Source of the DNA: Dryocosmus kuriphilus
Lineage: Eukaryota; Arthropoda; Insecta; Hymenoptera; Cynipidae
Direction: 5' to 3'
DNA: 64,000 bases
Assembly (NCBI GenBank): GCA_038277395.1
Contig: CM076192.1
Coordinates: forward strand, 130,886,570-130,950,569
Shown here: one piece after another, positions 12,190 through 22,601 of the stretch
Layout: each line of letters starts with the position of its first letter
How positions within the stretch are numbered: position 1 is the first letter of the stretch
Notes under the pieces: generated by a model
What the model was told of the DNA's origin: nothing
The model's database searches: none
What the model saw: the letters and a program-made list of their open reading frames with translations, nothing else
Position numbers and translations under genes: made by a program

Positions 12190-13482
12190 TTTACAGGGAA
12201 ATTTAAATGCTAACTTAATGACCCAAGAAATCCGGAATCCAGTACATTCGTGTGCGTATAATAGAGTCGTAAGCTCTTTTGAAGTCGATAATTAGCTAAT
12301 GTATTACCTCATTAAATTCTCATTTCTTCTCTAATAGTTGCCCAATTGTCAACACTTGATCGCTTGTAGACCGGTTTCGGCGGGATCTACACTGGCAATC
12401 CCCAATGATTTCCTCAGCAAAAGGTGTTAGTCTACTTAAGATTACATTGATCAGGATCTTATATCACGAAGGTACAAGTGAAATTCCACGATAATTGTTA
12501 CAGCTCGTTTTATCTCATTTTTTAAAAATGAGTATAATAATAGAGGTATTCCATTCCTCCGGTATGCGTTCTGTTTTCCAGATTGCGCGTATTAATTTAC
12601 AAATTTGACTTGTGAGGCGAGGGCCTCCATTCTTTATCAGTTCTAATGGTAGATCGTCAATGCCCGCGGCTTTGTTATTTTTCAACTTCTTTATGGACAT
12701 TTTTATTTCTTTATCAGTAGGCTCATCAATTAGTAGATCACTAGTATAGATTTCACCCAGATTAACTTCAACGGGGGCTTCGCGTACGTTCAATAGCTTA
12801 TCAAAATAGTTTTTCCATAAATTTAGTCTTTCTGTTTCATCAGCTACTAGATTGCCATTTCCGTCCCTCATTACTTCCGTTCTACTTTGAAAGCCTTTTC
12901 TTATAAAATTGATTCCCCTGTACACCTCACGCCGGCTATTTTGCTTATTATGCGTGTCTATTGCTAGTATTTTATTATCTTTCCACTCTCTTTTCTTGGA
13001 TCTGTAAAACCTATTTGTACTTTTACTAATCTCGAGATACTTCTTATTTGCTTGATCGCACTTATTTTGTAAACTCATTTCTTTGGCCTTCGTTCGCTTT
13101 TTAAACCATATTTTGCACTCTTGGTCGAACCACGGTTTGCTTTTGGTTACTGTCTTTAAACCTATAGTACTTTTCGCGGCATTCATTATCGCCTCTTTCA
13201 TATTGCCCCACAGGTTTTCCGGGTCCTCGTTACAATTATCGCTATCGTCTCCCTGTTTTTGAAGAGCGTCGAAACTATTAGAAATCTTTACTTGATAATT
13301 CAATATTTCTGTTGGCATTTTAAGCTTATCTATATTGAAACGTACTGCTGGTTCTAGAGGGCTAGTTTTCTTATTTAACGCTAGTCTAGACCTTAGTTTC
13401 ACTATCACGAGAAAGTGGTCTGAATTTCAATCCGCTCTCCTGTACGGTCTTACATTGAGAATGTTTGTATGACGTCTGAAGT
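12190..13482 (-). pseudogene. LINE ORF2 remnant: end of endonuclease plus first half of RT
   Basis: Open on the minus strand from 13408 to 12515 (297 codons) and recognisable either side. Upstream, the frame reads into a typical C-terminal APE-endonuclease motif (SDHFLV) with one stop before it. Then comes a basic linker, and then the RT start (NNKAAGIDDLPLELIKNGG, later IPEEWNTSIII). Below 12515 the same frame continues through RT blocks with NNYRGISL and, further on, FKRAYDS, with several in-frame stops. RT is lost beyond about 12190, so the YADD-type block is absent. A dead, non-LTR retrotransposon of an APE-endonuclease clade; the clade is not certain. Its upper edge abuts element X1 exactly where X-type sequence starts. 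Confidence 0.85.
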
Positions 13483-13508
13483 ATCAGTAAATGTTATAAT
13501 TTATTTAC

Positions 13509-13721
13509 TCAATAAACATATTGAAATTCGAACATGTTGTATTTACCACCAAAGTAGTAAAACGAAAGTTTTCTCTTCTGGACAGCAATTTCCAGTTTCT
13601 CAAATGTTTCCATGCATTGTGGATCATCAAAGGTTTTGTTTATTCATTTCGGTAAGTATACCGACATCTCGTTTTCAAACTCGGTCATGAATTTTGTTCC
13701 ATATTTCATTTGAACTTTCAT
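13509..13721 (-). pseudogene. ORF A, left arm of X1 (one stop)
   Basis: Same length (70 codons plus stop) and same frame as the intact copies at 23895-24107 and 54647-54859, but with a TGA at 13644-13646 where the right arm has CGA. Conserved features include KYGTKFMTE near the N terminus and LSFYYFGGKYNMF near the C terminus. I do not recognise the function. Position next to the outer edge of the preserved left arm mirrors the right-arm copy. Confidence 0.75.
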
Positions 13722-13859
13722 GATTTATAAACTAAAGAAATTTTCAAAGTAATGAGGGTCGTCAAGCTGCAGGCAATAATCGGTAACATAGGAATGAATC
13801 GATGTCGGAAAGTGTCTGAATTCAACCATGTAAGGTGGGTTGCCGCGTAACAGGCTTCA

Positions 13860-14320
13860 TAGGCAGACTTCTGTTTCAAGCTAAATGATTGTAAAACCAG
13901 AGTTTGGCAGAAGGGTTCTTTTCCAGGTTGGATGTATGTAAAAATTAGTCAGTAATCGACAAGATATGGTGGTTTGTGTCTATGCTAAAAAGAAATGCAG
14001 TCAGTAATCAATTACGGCGAGTTGCTGAGACATAGGTTTCACAGGGTAAGGTTTTGTTCCAAGCTAAATGTTTAAAACCACAGTTCGGTGGAAGGGTTCT
14101 TTTCCAGGCTAAATGTGTGCAAAATTAATCAGCAATAGAAAGTCGATGATGATTCATGTCCGTGCTGAATATCTGTAAAATTAGTCAGTAACCAACTGGT
14201 GATGGTGGTTCATGTCCGTGCTAAATGTCTGCAAAAACAATCGTTACAAGCAGGTGATGACGATAGTTCGTATATGTGCTAGAATGTCATTCAATCAGTA
14301 ACTAAGTACGGTGGGTTGCT
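13860..14320. repeat. Degenerate tandem repeats of about 60 bp
   Basis: Imperfect repeats with shared phrases such as ATTAGTCAGTAA, TTCATGTCCGTGCTAAATG and AGAAGGGTTCTTTTCCAGG. Mirrored in the right arm at 23380-23800. No ORF is conserved here. Confidence 0.65.
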
Positions 14321-14469
14321 GACAGTGGACTTCTGTGGTACTTGGGGTATTTATGATGTACATAGGACCTTCTATAACTTTAAGATAAAGAGGGGGATAT
14401 ATTAATAAACAAAGACAGTGCGTACATTAGATGAGGATATATACAAAAGATTCCATATGTAGCCACCCA

Positions 14470-14470
14470 A

Positions 14471-14537
<67 letters not shown>
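14470..14537. repeat. (AAT)n microsatellite
   Basis: About 22 uninterrupted AAT units. The mirror (TTA)n lies at 23179-23230, with both placed at the same relative point of the X1 arms. Confidence 0.95.
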
Positions 14538-15373
14538 GTCCCAAGTCATATAAAACACTGCAATATCAGAATGCATTTTATTGAAGATTTTATTATTTGT
14601 AGCACCACTTTAAATCAGTGCGTTTATCTCTTAATGTTAAATATGTATTATAGTATCAGCATTCTCGAGGTTTGAGATAAAAGGTGACATGTATTTTATT
14701 AACAGGTTACATACTCGCTCTTCTTTAGACGCCTCTCTCTCTCTCCTTCTCTCTTACTTTGAGACATAGCAGTTTAACTATCATGACTTGAAGATTTAGT
14801 ATAAAATAAAAAAAGAAGTCTCTCTGTTCTTCTTACGTTGCAGTTTTGTCGTCTAGAAAAATATTTTACTTAATTGCTGAGAAATTTTGTAATTCAATAA
14901 TGAAAGTAAGACTTACGTTCTTCCAAAATATGTATAATATGCCCAAAAATACCAGGTAACCGCAATCAATCTACAAAATAAATCAGCTACATAAATTTTA
15001 TGATCCACTGTAAGAAACTTTGAAATAGTCTTTAACAAAAACAGAGTAATATGTTAAAAATCCAATTCATTTAACTGAAACCTTGCCATAATATCATGAA
15101 TAGTGAAGTATTGAAGATATTAAAATCAATCACTGTCAATGGAAAAATATTTTCCTTATGACAGAATTGATCAACTTCAAGAGATAAAAAGGCAGACTAG
15201 ATGAATAATGAATACATTTGTACTATTGATTCCTATATTAATTAGCAAAATAGTTGATTTCTTGCATATATGAATTAAAATTTCTTTCAGTGATATTAAA
15301 ACTGAAATTAACCTCAACTAACTATTGAAGTATTTGAGGGAGAGCAGGAGCAGGAGGAGAAGGAGGAGGAGGT
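14538..15373. other. X1 left-arm spacer, no gene
   Basis: AT-rich spacer with a CT-rich tract at 14725-14757, a block near 14895-15010 (AATGAAAGTAAGACTTACGTT) also found at 22730-22775, 56298 and 62225-62275, and a GGAGGA tract at 15335-15372. The conservation between arms and copies is at DNA level; no frame is kept. Confidence 0.6.
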
Positions 15374-15572
15374 GATGGTTTCGGAGAGAGTTGAGGATGA
15401 TCATTATGTAGTTGAAACAAGCGTTACGAAGAAATGTTGATTTCAATTATTACACACCATAAATAATATGTTAGAAGCATCATAGTATGTGATGAGTATC
15501 TCCAACATTTAAAAAATAACATTACTTCAGGTGAGAGAAATGAAGAAGAAATACACACACATTTTGAAAGAT
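15374..15572 (+). pseudogene. ORF E, left arm of X1 (frameshifted)
   Basis: Equivalent to the open 67-68 codon ORFs at 56822-57028 and 61795-61998. Here a one-base loss near 15420 breaks the frame, although an ATG is present at 15374. It runs towards ORF B on the opposite strand (convergent), as in X2. Confidence 0.65.
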
Positions 15573-15719
15573 AGATTTATTTAACATATTGCATTACAGT
15601 AAATTCTTAAGTCACAACTACCGGAAATGTTAAATCCACTAACTCAATTGATAATTCATTTATTAGAAATATTGAAACAGCAGTTGTTAAATTTTGTACG
15701 TCAATTAATAAGAATATTA

Positions 15720-16294
15720 TCATTCAATAATGCCAGGCTCTCTTAATTCGTTGATGATTGCAAATATTTCAAGCGTCTTATTTCTGCTTCCAGCTGATTG
15801 GGATTGTAAAAGTGAGCACATTCGATCTAACAATTCATTTGGATCTTCCCAGTAATCTGAAAATTTTGTCTCTATTTCATGTTCAGAGGAAAAGTCACTT
15901 TCAACGTCATCTTTATCATCATCATCATCATCTTCATTATTATCACCCTCATCCATATTTTCATTATTACCATCATCATAACCATCATTATTGATTGTCA
16001 CGAATGTTGAATTATCATGTTGATCAAATTCTTCTTCTTCATCATCATGTTCTGATTCTAATTTTCGCTTCTTCACTTGTGACTTCAAATCATGTATAAC
16101 CTTCTGAGTAATGCCCACAAGTTTCGTTAATGGAGTAAAATGTAGTTCGATTTCTTCTTGAATATCTCGGTCCTCATTAGGTTTGAAATTTTTCTGCTTT
16201 CGATGAATTGCGTCATTAGCCTTTCTATTCTGTTTGTTGCTTTTTGAATTGTTCTTATAGCTTCAGACACCTTTGCAATTTTTCGAAGGCCTCT

Positions 16295-16344
<50 letters not shown>
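15720..16344 (-). pseudogene. ORF B, C-terminal part, left arm of X1
   Basis: Carries the family's conserved C-terminal block (SDYWEDPNELLDRMCSLLQSQ, then a segment ending in NELREPGIIE) and the acidic Asp/Asn/Glu-rich middle. The frame is open from 16118 to 15720 and shifted near 16130. The N-terminal zinc finger is on the far side of two nested half-LINEs, at 20429-20578. The insertions fall in the GAT/ATC repeat encoding poly-Asp, so the gene is physically split by 4.1 kb. Confidence 0.8.
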
Positions 16345-16347
<3 letters not shown>

Positions 16348-16354
16348 AGGATCA

Positions 16355-16370
16355 CCGCAGTTGTCTGCGG
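16355..16370 (+). other. 5'-terminal hairpin of the half-LINE
   Basis: CCGCAG-TTGT-CTGCGG, ten bases from the 5' end. It is repeated at the same position in copy 2 (about 18416-18431) and copy 3 (about 57831-57846), all with intact stems. Confidence 0.7.
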
Positions 16371-16825
16371 AGGAGGGGAGGTGTTACTCCTACTTGGCGC
16401 GTCCCCAGGTGGCGGATAGGGGAATGCTCGCTGGAAACAGAGGGTAGAGCTGAAATAAAATAGGCTCCGTGGACCAAACACTCGATTGGTGACGGTCGCA
16501 GCCCACTGGGAGTGCTCCGAACCATGTCCGGTTTTTCCGCCGGCATGGTGTAGGGGCTGCTGTGAACTTGCTCTGCCGAGGTGTAAGCTGCGATCGGGCA
16601 TCAGGAGCCAGCCCCTTCGGGCCTTGATCGGGGAGTGCGTGGTGGCTGCAGGGATCGGAACCTGCAGTGCTCCGGGCGAGTCCGGTCCGTCCGTGTATTC
16701 CGGGACCGGTTAAACGAAGGTTGGGCCCCAGAGTACTGGGGTAGGACTTCGGTCCGAGGGTATACCCGTTCCCAACTATTTCGGGCCCGCCCCTCCACGC
16801 ACGATGCGCTGGTGTAAACTTTAAC

Positions 16826-18159
16826 ATGGCTTTTAAAGAGGGAAAACAGAGAGGGAGTAAGGAAACTTACGTCGAAGAGGAGCTGGACTTCCGCAAGAGC
16901 TTCGACGTAGTAAACGAAGAAATAGTGGGTAAGTCGGACGCTTCTGCGATGAAGTATTTCTTACTCAAACATCTAGAAGAGTTGAGTCAGAAACACAAAA
17001 AGGTGAGAGAGTCCCTCAAGAAGGTCTTAAAACTCTGTACGACAGAGGCACAAGAAGAAGCGGTGAAGAAAACGCAAGAGGAAATGCGCACGGTGGGGTA
17101 CGCGTATAGATACGTGAACGGTTCCGTGGATGATTACGTTAAAGCAATAAATAGGGTTCTTAAGGAAAAGATAGGTAAAGAGCGCAGAGAAAAGTCTCTC
17201 TTAAGCTCTACCTTGAGGGAGAAGACGGCCTCTGTCTCTACGCAGACAGAGCCGCAGACGGCGATGAAGGAATTGAAGGAGACGCCGCAAGCGGGAGAAA
17301 GAAACGACCCTCAGCCCGCCTAGCGGATCCGGACCCGAAAAGCCGGCCCTGAAAAAGACCAGGACCCAGGAAGGGGTCGCATGGTCTAAGGTCGCCAGGA
17401 GGAGGACCAAAAAAGAGAGGGCAACGGCGGACAAGCCTCAGCAGGTGGAACCTCGAAGGGGCGCCTGATAAGGCGCAAGGAGCCCCGAAGAAGAAAAAGA
17501 AGAGGAGAATCCCCAGGGAGGCCGTGACTATACGGCCAGCCCCGGGGAGGAAATATGCAGATGTCCTGAAGGACATCCAGAAGAAGGTCAAGCCTGAGGA
17601 CCATGGCGTTATCGTCAAGTCCATCAGGCAGACCAGGACGAGTGATGTCCTCATCGAGGTGGGGGCAAAGGAGGATGAGAGGCAGCACTTCGGGGCGGCC
17701 ATCTCGACGGCCCTTGGAGATGGCGGGAGTGTCAAGCACCTCGTCCCAAGGGCGCAGGTAGTGGTCTACGACTTAGTCGAGACCACGGAGGCTGCGGACG
17801 TGGAGGAGGTAGTGGGGGTGGCCCTGGGAGGAGGTCTTAGCTCTCCCCCGAGGGTGAATCTCACTAAGAGAAGCAGCAGAGGCTGCATCCTAGCTTTCGT
17901 CGAGGTGGATGCGGTCGCTGCTGCCAAGCTGGAGAAGGCAGCCCGACTGAAGGTCGGGTGTGTGAACTGCCGGGTGAAGGCGCATAGCGCTGAATCCCGG
18001 TGTTATAGGTGCCACACTACCGGACACGTGGCCCGAGAGTGTGCTAACGAGGACCGCAGCAACAGCTGCAGAAGATGCCTGCAGGATGGACACAAGGCGG
18101 CCGAGTGCCAGAACCTGGTAGGTCGTCGTCCACCTGCAATAGGGAAGAGGAAACCCTAG
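16826..18159 (+). pseudogene. Half-LINE ORF1 (Gag-like), copy 1
   Basis: LINE ORF1 protein, expected to coat element RNA. It starts at ATG 16826 after TTAAC, opens with a Lys/Glu-rich helical region, then a conserved central domain (KYADVLKDIQKKVKPEDHG onward), then two C-x2-C-x4-H-x4-C zinc knuckles (CYRCHTTGHVAREC and CRRCLQDGHKAAEC) and a basic tail ending at 18159. The first frame stops at 17323 because of an extra C near 17282 relative to copy 2; a second shift restores the frame by 17524. Copy 2 supplies the frame reference. GC content is far above the surroundings, as in the other copies. Confidence 0.85.
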
Positions 18160-18259
18160 AAGGAGAAGAGGCCAGAGGATGACGCTGGAAGCAGCGAAGG
18201 AAACGGCACCCCCTGAAGTAATGCGAAAGCGGTTCCGGGGGGATTAATGCCAAGAAGAA

Positions 18260-18341
18260 AGAGGAGGTGAGTTTAGTGGGTATTGCTGTTTTTTAGGCTG
18301 AGTCCCACACTATGTGCGTAAACTGCATTCTCACCTCCTCT
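18260..18341 (+). other. 3'-terminal stem of half-LINE copy 1
   Basis: AGAGGAGGTGAG (18260-18271) pairs perfectly with CTCACCTCCTCT (18330-18341), just before the poly(A). An inner stem TAGTGGG/CCCACACTA adds to it. Copy 2 has a different but equally paired stem, so pairing is conserved rather than sequence. Confidence 0.75.
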
Positions 18342-18364
18342 CTAAAAAAAAAAAAAAAAAAAAA

Positions 18365-18368
<4 letters not shown>

Positions 18369-18396
<28 letters not shown>

Positions 18397-18405
18397 AATC
18401 ACCAT
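18369..18405 (+). repeat. (TCA)n between two half-LINEs
   Basis: About 12 TCA units separate the poly(A) of copy 1 from the 5' end of copy 2. It is a remnant of the ORF B microsatellite, or a repeat duplicated on insertion. Confidence 0.9.
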
Positions 18406-18888
18406 CCAAGGATCACCGCAGTTGTCTGCGGTGGAGGGAACGTGTTAACCCTACTTGGCGCGTCCCCAGGTGGCGGATAGGGGAATGCTCGCTGGAAACA
18501 GAGGGTAGAGCTGAAATAAAATAGGCTCCGTGAAACAAACACTCGATTGGTGACGGTCGCAGCCCACTGGGAGTGCTCCAAGCCATGTCCGGTTTTTCCG
18601 CCGGCATGGTGTAGGGGCTGCTGTGAGCTTGCTCTGCCGAGGTGTAAGCTGCGATCGAGCATCAGGAGCCAGCCCCTTCGGGCCTTGATCGGGGAGTGCG
18701 TGGTGGCTGCAGGGATCGGAACCTGCAGTGCTCCGGGCGAGTCCGGTCCGTCCGTGTATTCCGGGACCGGTTAAACGAAGGTTTTTGGGCCCCAGAGTAC
18801 TGGGGTAGGACTTCGTTCCGAGGGTATACCCGTTCCCAACTATTTCGGCCCGCCCCTCCACGCACGATGCGCTGGTGTAAACTTTAAC

Positions 18889-20310
18889 ATGGCTTGCAAA
18901 GACGGAAACCGGAAAGGGAGTAAGAACGCTCACGTCGAGGAGGAGATGGACTTTAGCAAGAGCTTCGACGTAGTGAACGACGAAATAGTGGGTAAGTCGG
19001 ACGCTTGTGCGATGAAGTGTATATTGCTTGAAAGTCTAGAAGAGATGAGACAGAGACAAAAAAAGGTGAGAGAGTCCCTCAAGAAGGTCTTGAAACTCTG
19101 TACGACACAGGAGCAAGAAGAAGCAGTGAATAAAACGCAAGAGGAAATGCGCATGGTGGGGTACACGTATAGAGACGTGAACGGTTCTGTGGATGATTAC
19201 GTTAAAGCAATAAATAGGGTGCTTAAAGAAAAGATAGGTAAAGAGCGCAGATAGAAGTCTCTCCTAAGCTCTACCTTGAGGGAGAAGACGGCCTCAGTCT
19301 CTACGCAGACAGAGTCGCAGACGGCGATGAAGAAACTGACGGAGACGCGCAAGCGGGAGAGAGAAACGACCCTCAGCCCGCCCAGCAGATCCGGACCCGA
19401 AAAGCCGGCCCTGAAAAAGACCAGGACCCAGGAAGGGGTCGAATGGTCTAAGGTCATCCGCAAGAGAAGTAAGAAGGAGCGGACGAAGGTGGGAAAAAAC
19501 TTTGCGGAGGAAGTGGTCCCACGAAAGGACAATGCTCCCGAAAGGAGACAAGGTGCTGAAAAAAAAAAGAAGGGAATCCCCAGGGATGCCCTGACCATCA
19601 CGCCAGCCCTGGGGAAAAAGTATGCGGACGTCCTGAAGGATATCCAGAAGATGGTCAAGCCTGAGGACCATGGCGTCACAGTCAAGGCGATCAGGCAGAC
19701 CAGGACGGGGGACGTCCTTATAGAGGTGGGAGCCAAAGCGGAGGAGAGACGGCATTTTGGTGAGGTCATCTCGGAAGCGCTTGGACAGGGCGGTAGGGTA
19801 CGACACCTCGTCCCGAGGGCTCAAGTCGTGGTCTACGACCTAGTCGAGTCGACGGAGGCCTTCGAAGTGGAAGAAGCCGTTAAGGTGGCACTCGGAGATC
19901 AGATCGGATCTCCACTGAAGGTGAACCTCACTAAGAGGAGCAACAGAGGCTGCATTCTAGCATTTGTTGAGCTGGATGCGGCCGTTGCTGCTAAGTTGGT
20001 GAAGACGGCCCGACTTAAGGTCGGCTGGGTGAACTGCCGGGTGAAGGCGCACAGCGCGGAAACCCGGTGCTACAGGTGCCATGCTATCGGACACGTTGCT
20101 CGAGAGTGTGCTGCAAAGATCGCAGCAAATGCTGCCGGCGATATCTTGTGGAGGGACACGAGGCGGCAGAGTGCCAAAATTTGGCAATTCCCCGCCCGCC
20201 CTCAAAAACCAGAAGAAAACCGTGAAAGGCGAAGCAAGCAGGAGACGCTGGAGACAGCGAAGGAAACGGCACCCCCTGAAGTAATGCGAAAGCGGTTCCG
20301 GGGGGATTAA
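18889..20310 (+). pseudogene. Half-LINE ORF1 (Gag-like), copy 2
   Basis: Best-preserved ORF1: one frame from ATG 18889 to 20310, broken only by a TAG at 19252-19254 (copy 1 reads GAG-type sense there). Conserved core at about 19610-20030 and first knuckle CYRCHAIGHVAREC. After that a one-base change shifts the second knuckle out of frame; the alternative frame would end near 20223 with a basic tail like copy 1. So the last 25-60 residues of the open frame are probably not native. Confidence 0.85.
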
Positions 20311-20323
20311 TGCCAAGAAGAAG

Positions 20324-20402
20324 AGGGAGGAGGTTTTAGTGGGTAGGGCCGGCTTGCCGGAAGAGCCCCACACGTTGTGCAGTAATGCATTTCCTCCTCC
20401 CT
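20324..20402 (+). other. 3'-terminal stem of half-LINE copy 2
   Basis: AGGGAGGAGG (20324-20333) pairs with CCTCCTCCCT (20393-20402). Inner pairs are GTGGG/CCCAC and a hairpin CCGGC-TT-GCCGG at 20349-20360. Sequence differs from copy 1 on both strands of the stem while pairing is kept. Confidence 0.75.
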
Positions 20403-20428
20403 TCAAAAAAAAAAAAAAAAAAAAAAAA

Positions 20429-20429
20429 C

Positions 20430-20479
<50 letters not shown>

Positions 20480-20578
20480 GTACACATTATTATTTAAAGT
20501 GAAAGAGTATTTTGCATGTCTTTTTAAATTATCAAGCCTTGAATAAGCTTTTGAGCAATTTGGACATATGGAAGTCAT
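20429..20578 (-). pseudogene. ORF B, N-terminal zinc-finger part, left arm of X1
   Basis: Starts at ATG 20578 and reads a zinc-finger half (CPNCSKAYSRLDNLKRH) followed by poly-Asp from the (ATC)n tract, where the half-LINEs interrupt it. The family's final zinc ligand Cys (seen in X2 as H-x4-C) is Phe here, so this finger is probably dead. Confidence 0.75.
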
Positions 20579-20696
20579 TTTGTCACTGCCACAGCATGAA
20601 TGACTATTCGTTCCCAAATGCTGAGTTTATATCCTATGGAGGAGGAGGAGGAGGCGGAGAAGGGGTGTGATGAGGAGGAAGGGTATGAGGAGGACA

Positions 20697-20875
20697 TTGA
20701 ATCGATGTGAAACAAATGTTGAACCGACGTCAAACCAAAGTTGAAAAAACGTTAAGTCAACGTTAATTCAACGTTGTGTCGATGATGGTTCAACGTTGGA
20801 TCAATGTTGGTTCATCGTTGGTTCAACGTTGGTTCAGCATTGAACAGATTGGAATTCAACATTGCATAAAAATTG
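20697..20875. repeat. TTCAACGTTGG-type minisatellite, left
   Basis: Degenerate short repeats around GTTGGTTCAACG and GTTAATTCAACG. The units are near-palindromic (CAACGTTG). Inverted partner at 21624-21793. Same pair in X2. Confidence 0.85.
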
Positions 20876-21063
20876 ATTACATATCTGATTTGTAAAGCCT
20901 AACCACTTTACACATACTTTATTGACACGTTTCTTGATTACTTTCTTCCACAAGGTACACGCCTGGATACTTCACTTTGTAGAGTTCCTGTTCATAGAAT
21001 CCGCTAGCAATAGCTTGCTTTTGATAGTCCTTGCGCTTATACGCCATTTCCCTGTTCCAACTC

Positions 21064-21196
21064 TAAAACCTTATCCAGAAATTTATTTTCCCCCTTTCCA
21101 GTTAACAAAAATGAGGAAAATATTTTCCCCTTTTCCAGCTAACAAAACTGAGGACAATTTTTCCCCTTTTCCAGCTTATAAAACTGAGGACAATAT
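21064..21196 (+). repeat. 36-bp repeats, left of centre
   Basis: Three units of the form CCCCTTTTCCAGCTAACAAA followed by ACTGAGGACAAT and a T run. Facing units in reverse complement lie at 21257-21420. Confidence 0.85.
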
Positions 21197-21256
21197 CTCT
21201 GATGAGGAGGAGGAGGAGAAGAAGGAGGAGGAGGCGGAGGAGGAGGGTTTATTGAG

Positions 21257-21420
21257 AGATATTGTCCTCAGTTCTATAAGTTGGAAAAGGGAAAAATTGT
21301 CCTTAGCTTTGTTAGCTGGAAAAGGGGAAAATTAACCTCAGTTTTGTTAGCTAGAAAAGGGGACAGTATTTTCCTCAGGTTTGTTATCTGGAAAGGGGGA
21401 AAATAAATTTCTGGGTAAGG
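21257..21420 (-). repeat. 36-bp repeats, right of centre
   Basis: Four units in opposite orientation to those at 21064-21196, separated by a GGA-rich spacer (21197-21256). Together they can fold into a long hairpin. Confidence 0.85.
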
Positions 21421-21623
21421 TTTTAGCGTTTGAACATGGAAATGGCTTACAAACACAAGGACTATCAAAAGCAAACAATTTCTGGCGAATTCTATGAAAA
21501 GGTACTTTTTAAAGTAAAGTATCCAGACGTATACCTTCTGGAAAAAAGTAATCACGAAACGCGTCAATAAAGTATATGTAAAGTTGTTAGGCTTTACAAA
21601 TCAGATTTGTAATCAATTTTTGT

Positions 21624-21793
21624 GCAATGTTGAGTCCAATCTGTTCAATGTTTAACTAACATTGAACCAGCGATGAACCAACATTGATCCAACGTTGAAC
21701 CGTCATTGAACCAACGTTGAATTACCGTTAACTTAACGTTTATTCAGCTTTGGTTTGACGTCAGGTCAACATATGCTTAACATCGATTCAGTG
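21624..21793. repeat. TTCAACGTTGG-type minisatellite, right
   Basis: Mirror of 20697-20875, followed by CCTCCT tracts (21797-21843) mirroring the GGAGGA tract at 20640-20690. Confidence 0.85.
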
Positions 21794-21899
21794 TCCTCCT
21801 CATACCCTTCCTCCTCATCATACTCCTCATCCTCCTCCTCCACAGGATATAAGCTTAGCGCTGGTGAACGAATAGTCATTCATGTTGTGCAGTGACAAA

Positions 21900-22601
21900 A
21901 TGACTTCGACGTGTCCAAATTGCTCAAAGGTTTATTCAAGGCTTAATAATGTAAAAAGACATGCAAATACTCTTGCACAGCAAAGAAACATGTGTATGAT
22001 GATGATGATGATGATGATGAGAGAAGCCTTCGAAAAATTGCAAGGGTGTCTGAAGCTATAAGAACAATTCAAAAAGCCACAAACAGAATAGAAAGGCTAA
22101 TGACGCAATTCATCGAAAGCAGAAAAATTTGAAACCTAATGATGATCGAGATATTCAAGAAGAAATCGAACTTCTTTCTACTCCATTAACGAAACTTCTG
22201 GGCACTACTCAGAAGGTTAAACCTGATTTGAAGTCACAAGTGAAGAAGCGAAAACTAGAATCAGAACATGAAGATGAAGAAGAAGAATTTGATCAACATG
22301 ATAATTCAACAATCGTGAAAATCAATAATGATGGTGAGGATGATGGTAATAATACAAATATGGATTAGGGTGATAATAATGAAGATGAGGATGATGATGG
22401 TGAAGATGACGTTGAAAGTGACTTTCCCTCTGAACGTGAAATAGAGACAAGGTTTTCAGATTACAGGGAAGATCCGAATGAATTGGTAGATCGAATGTGC
22501 TCACTTTTACAATCCCAATCAACTGGAAGCAGAAATAAGACGTTTGAAATAATTGCAATCTTCAATGAATTAAGAGAGCCTGGCATATTACTCTGTTGTT
22601 A
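21900..22601 (+). pseudogene. ORF B, right arm of X1 (broken)
   Basis: Begins ATG 21900 with CPNCSKVYSRL, loses one A in the codons after KRHA (frame shift before the (GAT)n), is open again 22129-22365 and then has a TAG where X2 copies keep sense. The C-terminal block is recognisable to about 22565, and the end is replaced by sequence that in X2 lies 430 bases further on, so a deletion removed the ORF B/ORF E junction. Confidence 0.75.

Larger units (their letters stand above)
16345..18368 (+). mobile_element. Half-LINE copy 1 in an (ATC)n tract
   Basis: Begins CCAAGGATCACC directly after (ATC)n and ends in 25 A residues directly before (TCA)n. Order: 5' hairpin, about 470-base GC-rich 5' UTR, Gag-like ORF1 (16826-18159), short 3' UTR with terminal stem, poly(A). 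There is no endonuclease or reverse transcriptase. The same architecture in the next copy argues that the missing ORF2 is a property of the family, not a random deletion. The target duplication cannot be read because both flanks are TCA repeats. Gag type suggests an R1/Jockey-like LINE as the source of machinery. Confidence 0.85.
18406..20428 (+). mobile_element. Half-LINE copy 2, tandem to copy 1
   Basis: Same start (CCAAGGATCACC), 5' UTR, ORF1, 3' stem and poly(A) as copy 1, and same orientation. It is flanked by (TCA)n on both sides. About the same length (2.02 kb) as copy 1 and visibly diverged from it, so it is more likely an independent insertion than a local duplication. Confidence 0.85.
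20500..21965. repeat. Central palindrome of X1
   Basis: Inverted repeat centred near 21225, arms about 720 bases. Each arm has, from the centre out, a purine tract, 36-bp repeats, a conserved AT-rich block, the TTCAACGTTGG minisatellite, a GGAGGA tract and the 5' end of ORF B. The two ORF B copies diverge from it, so it should hold their promoters. Confidence 0.8.

Noticed and set aside
15758..15994. His-rich ORFs opposite ORF B (also 22322-22558, 61369-61611)
   Set aside because: Antisense of the (GAT)n acidic region; His runs come from ATC repeats read in another frame.
16390..16827. Antisense ORF of about 145 codons over the half-LINE 5' UTR (also 18451-18933, 57866-58303)
   Set aside because: Open in all three copies, but the DNA there is GC-rich and highly similar, so the frame is shared by descent. 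No ATG context or known domain supports it, and several other frames are equally open.
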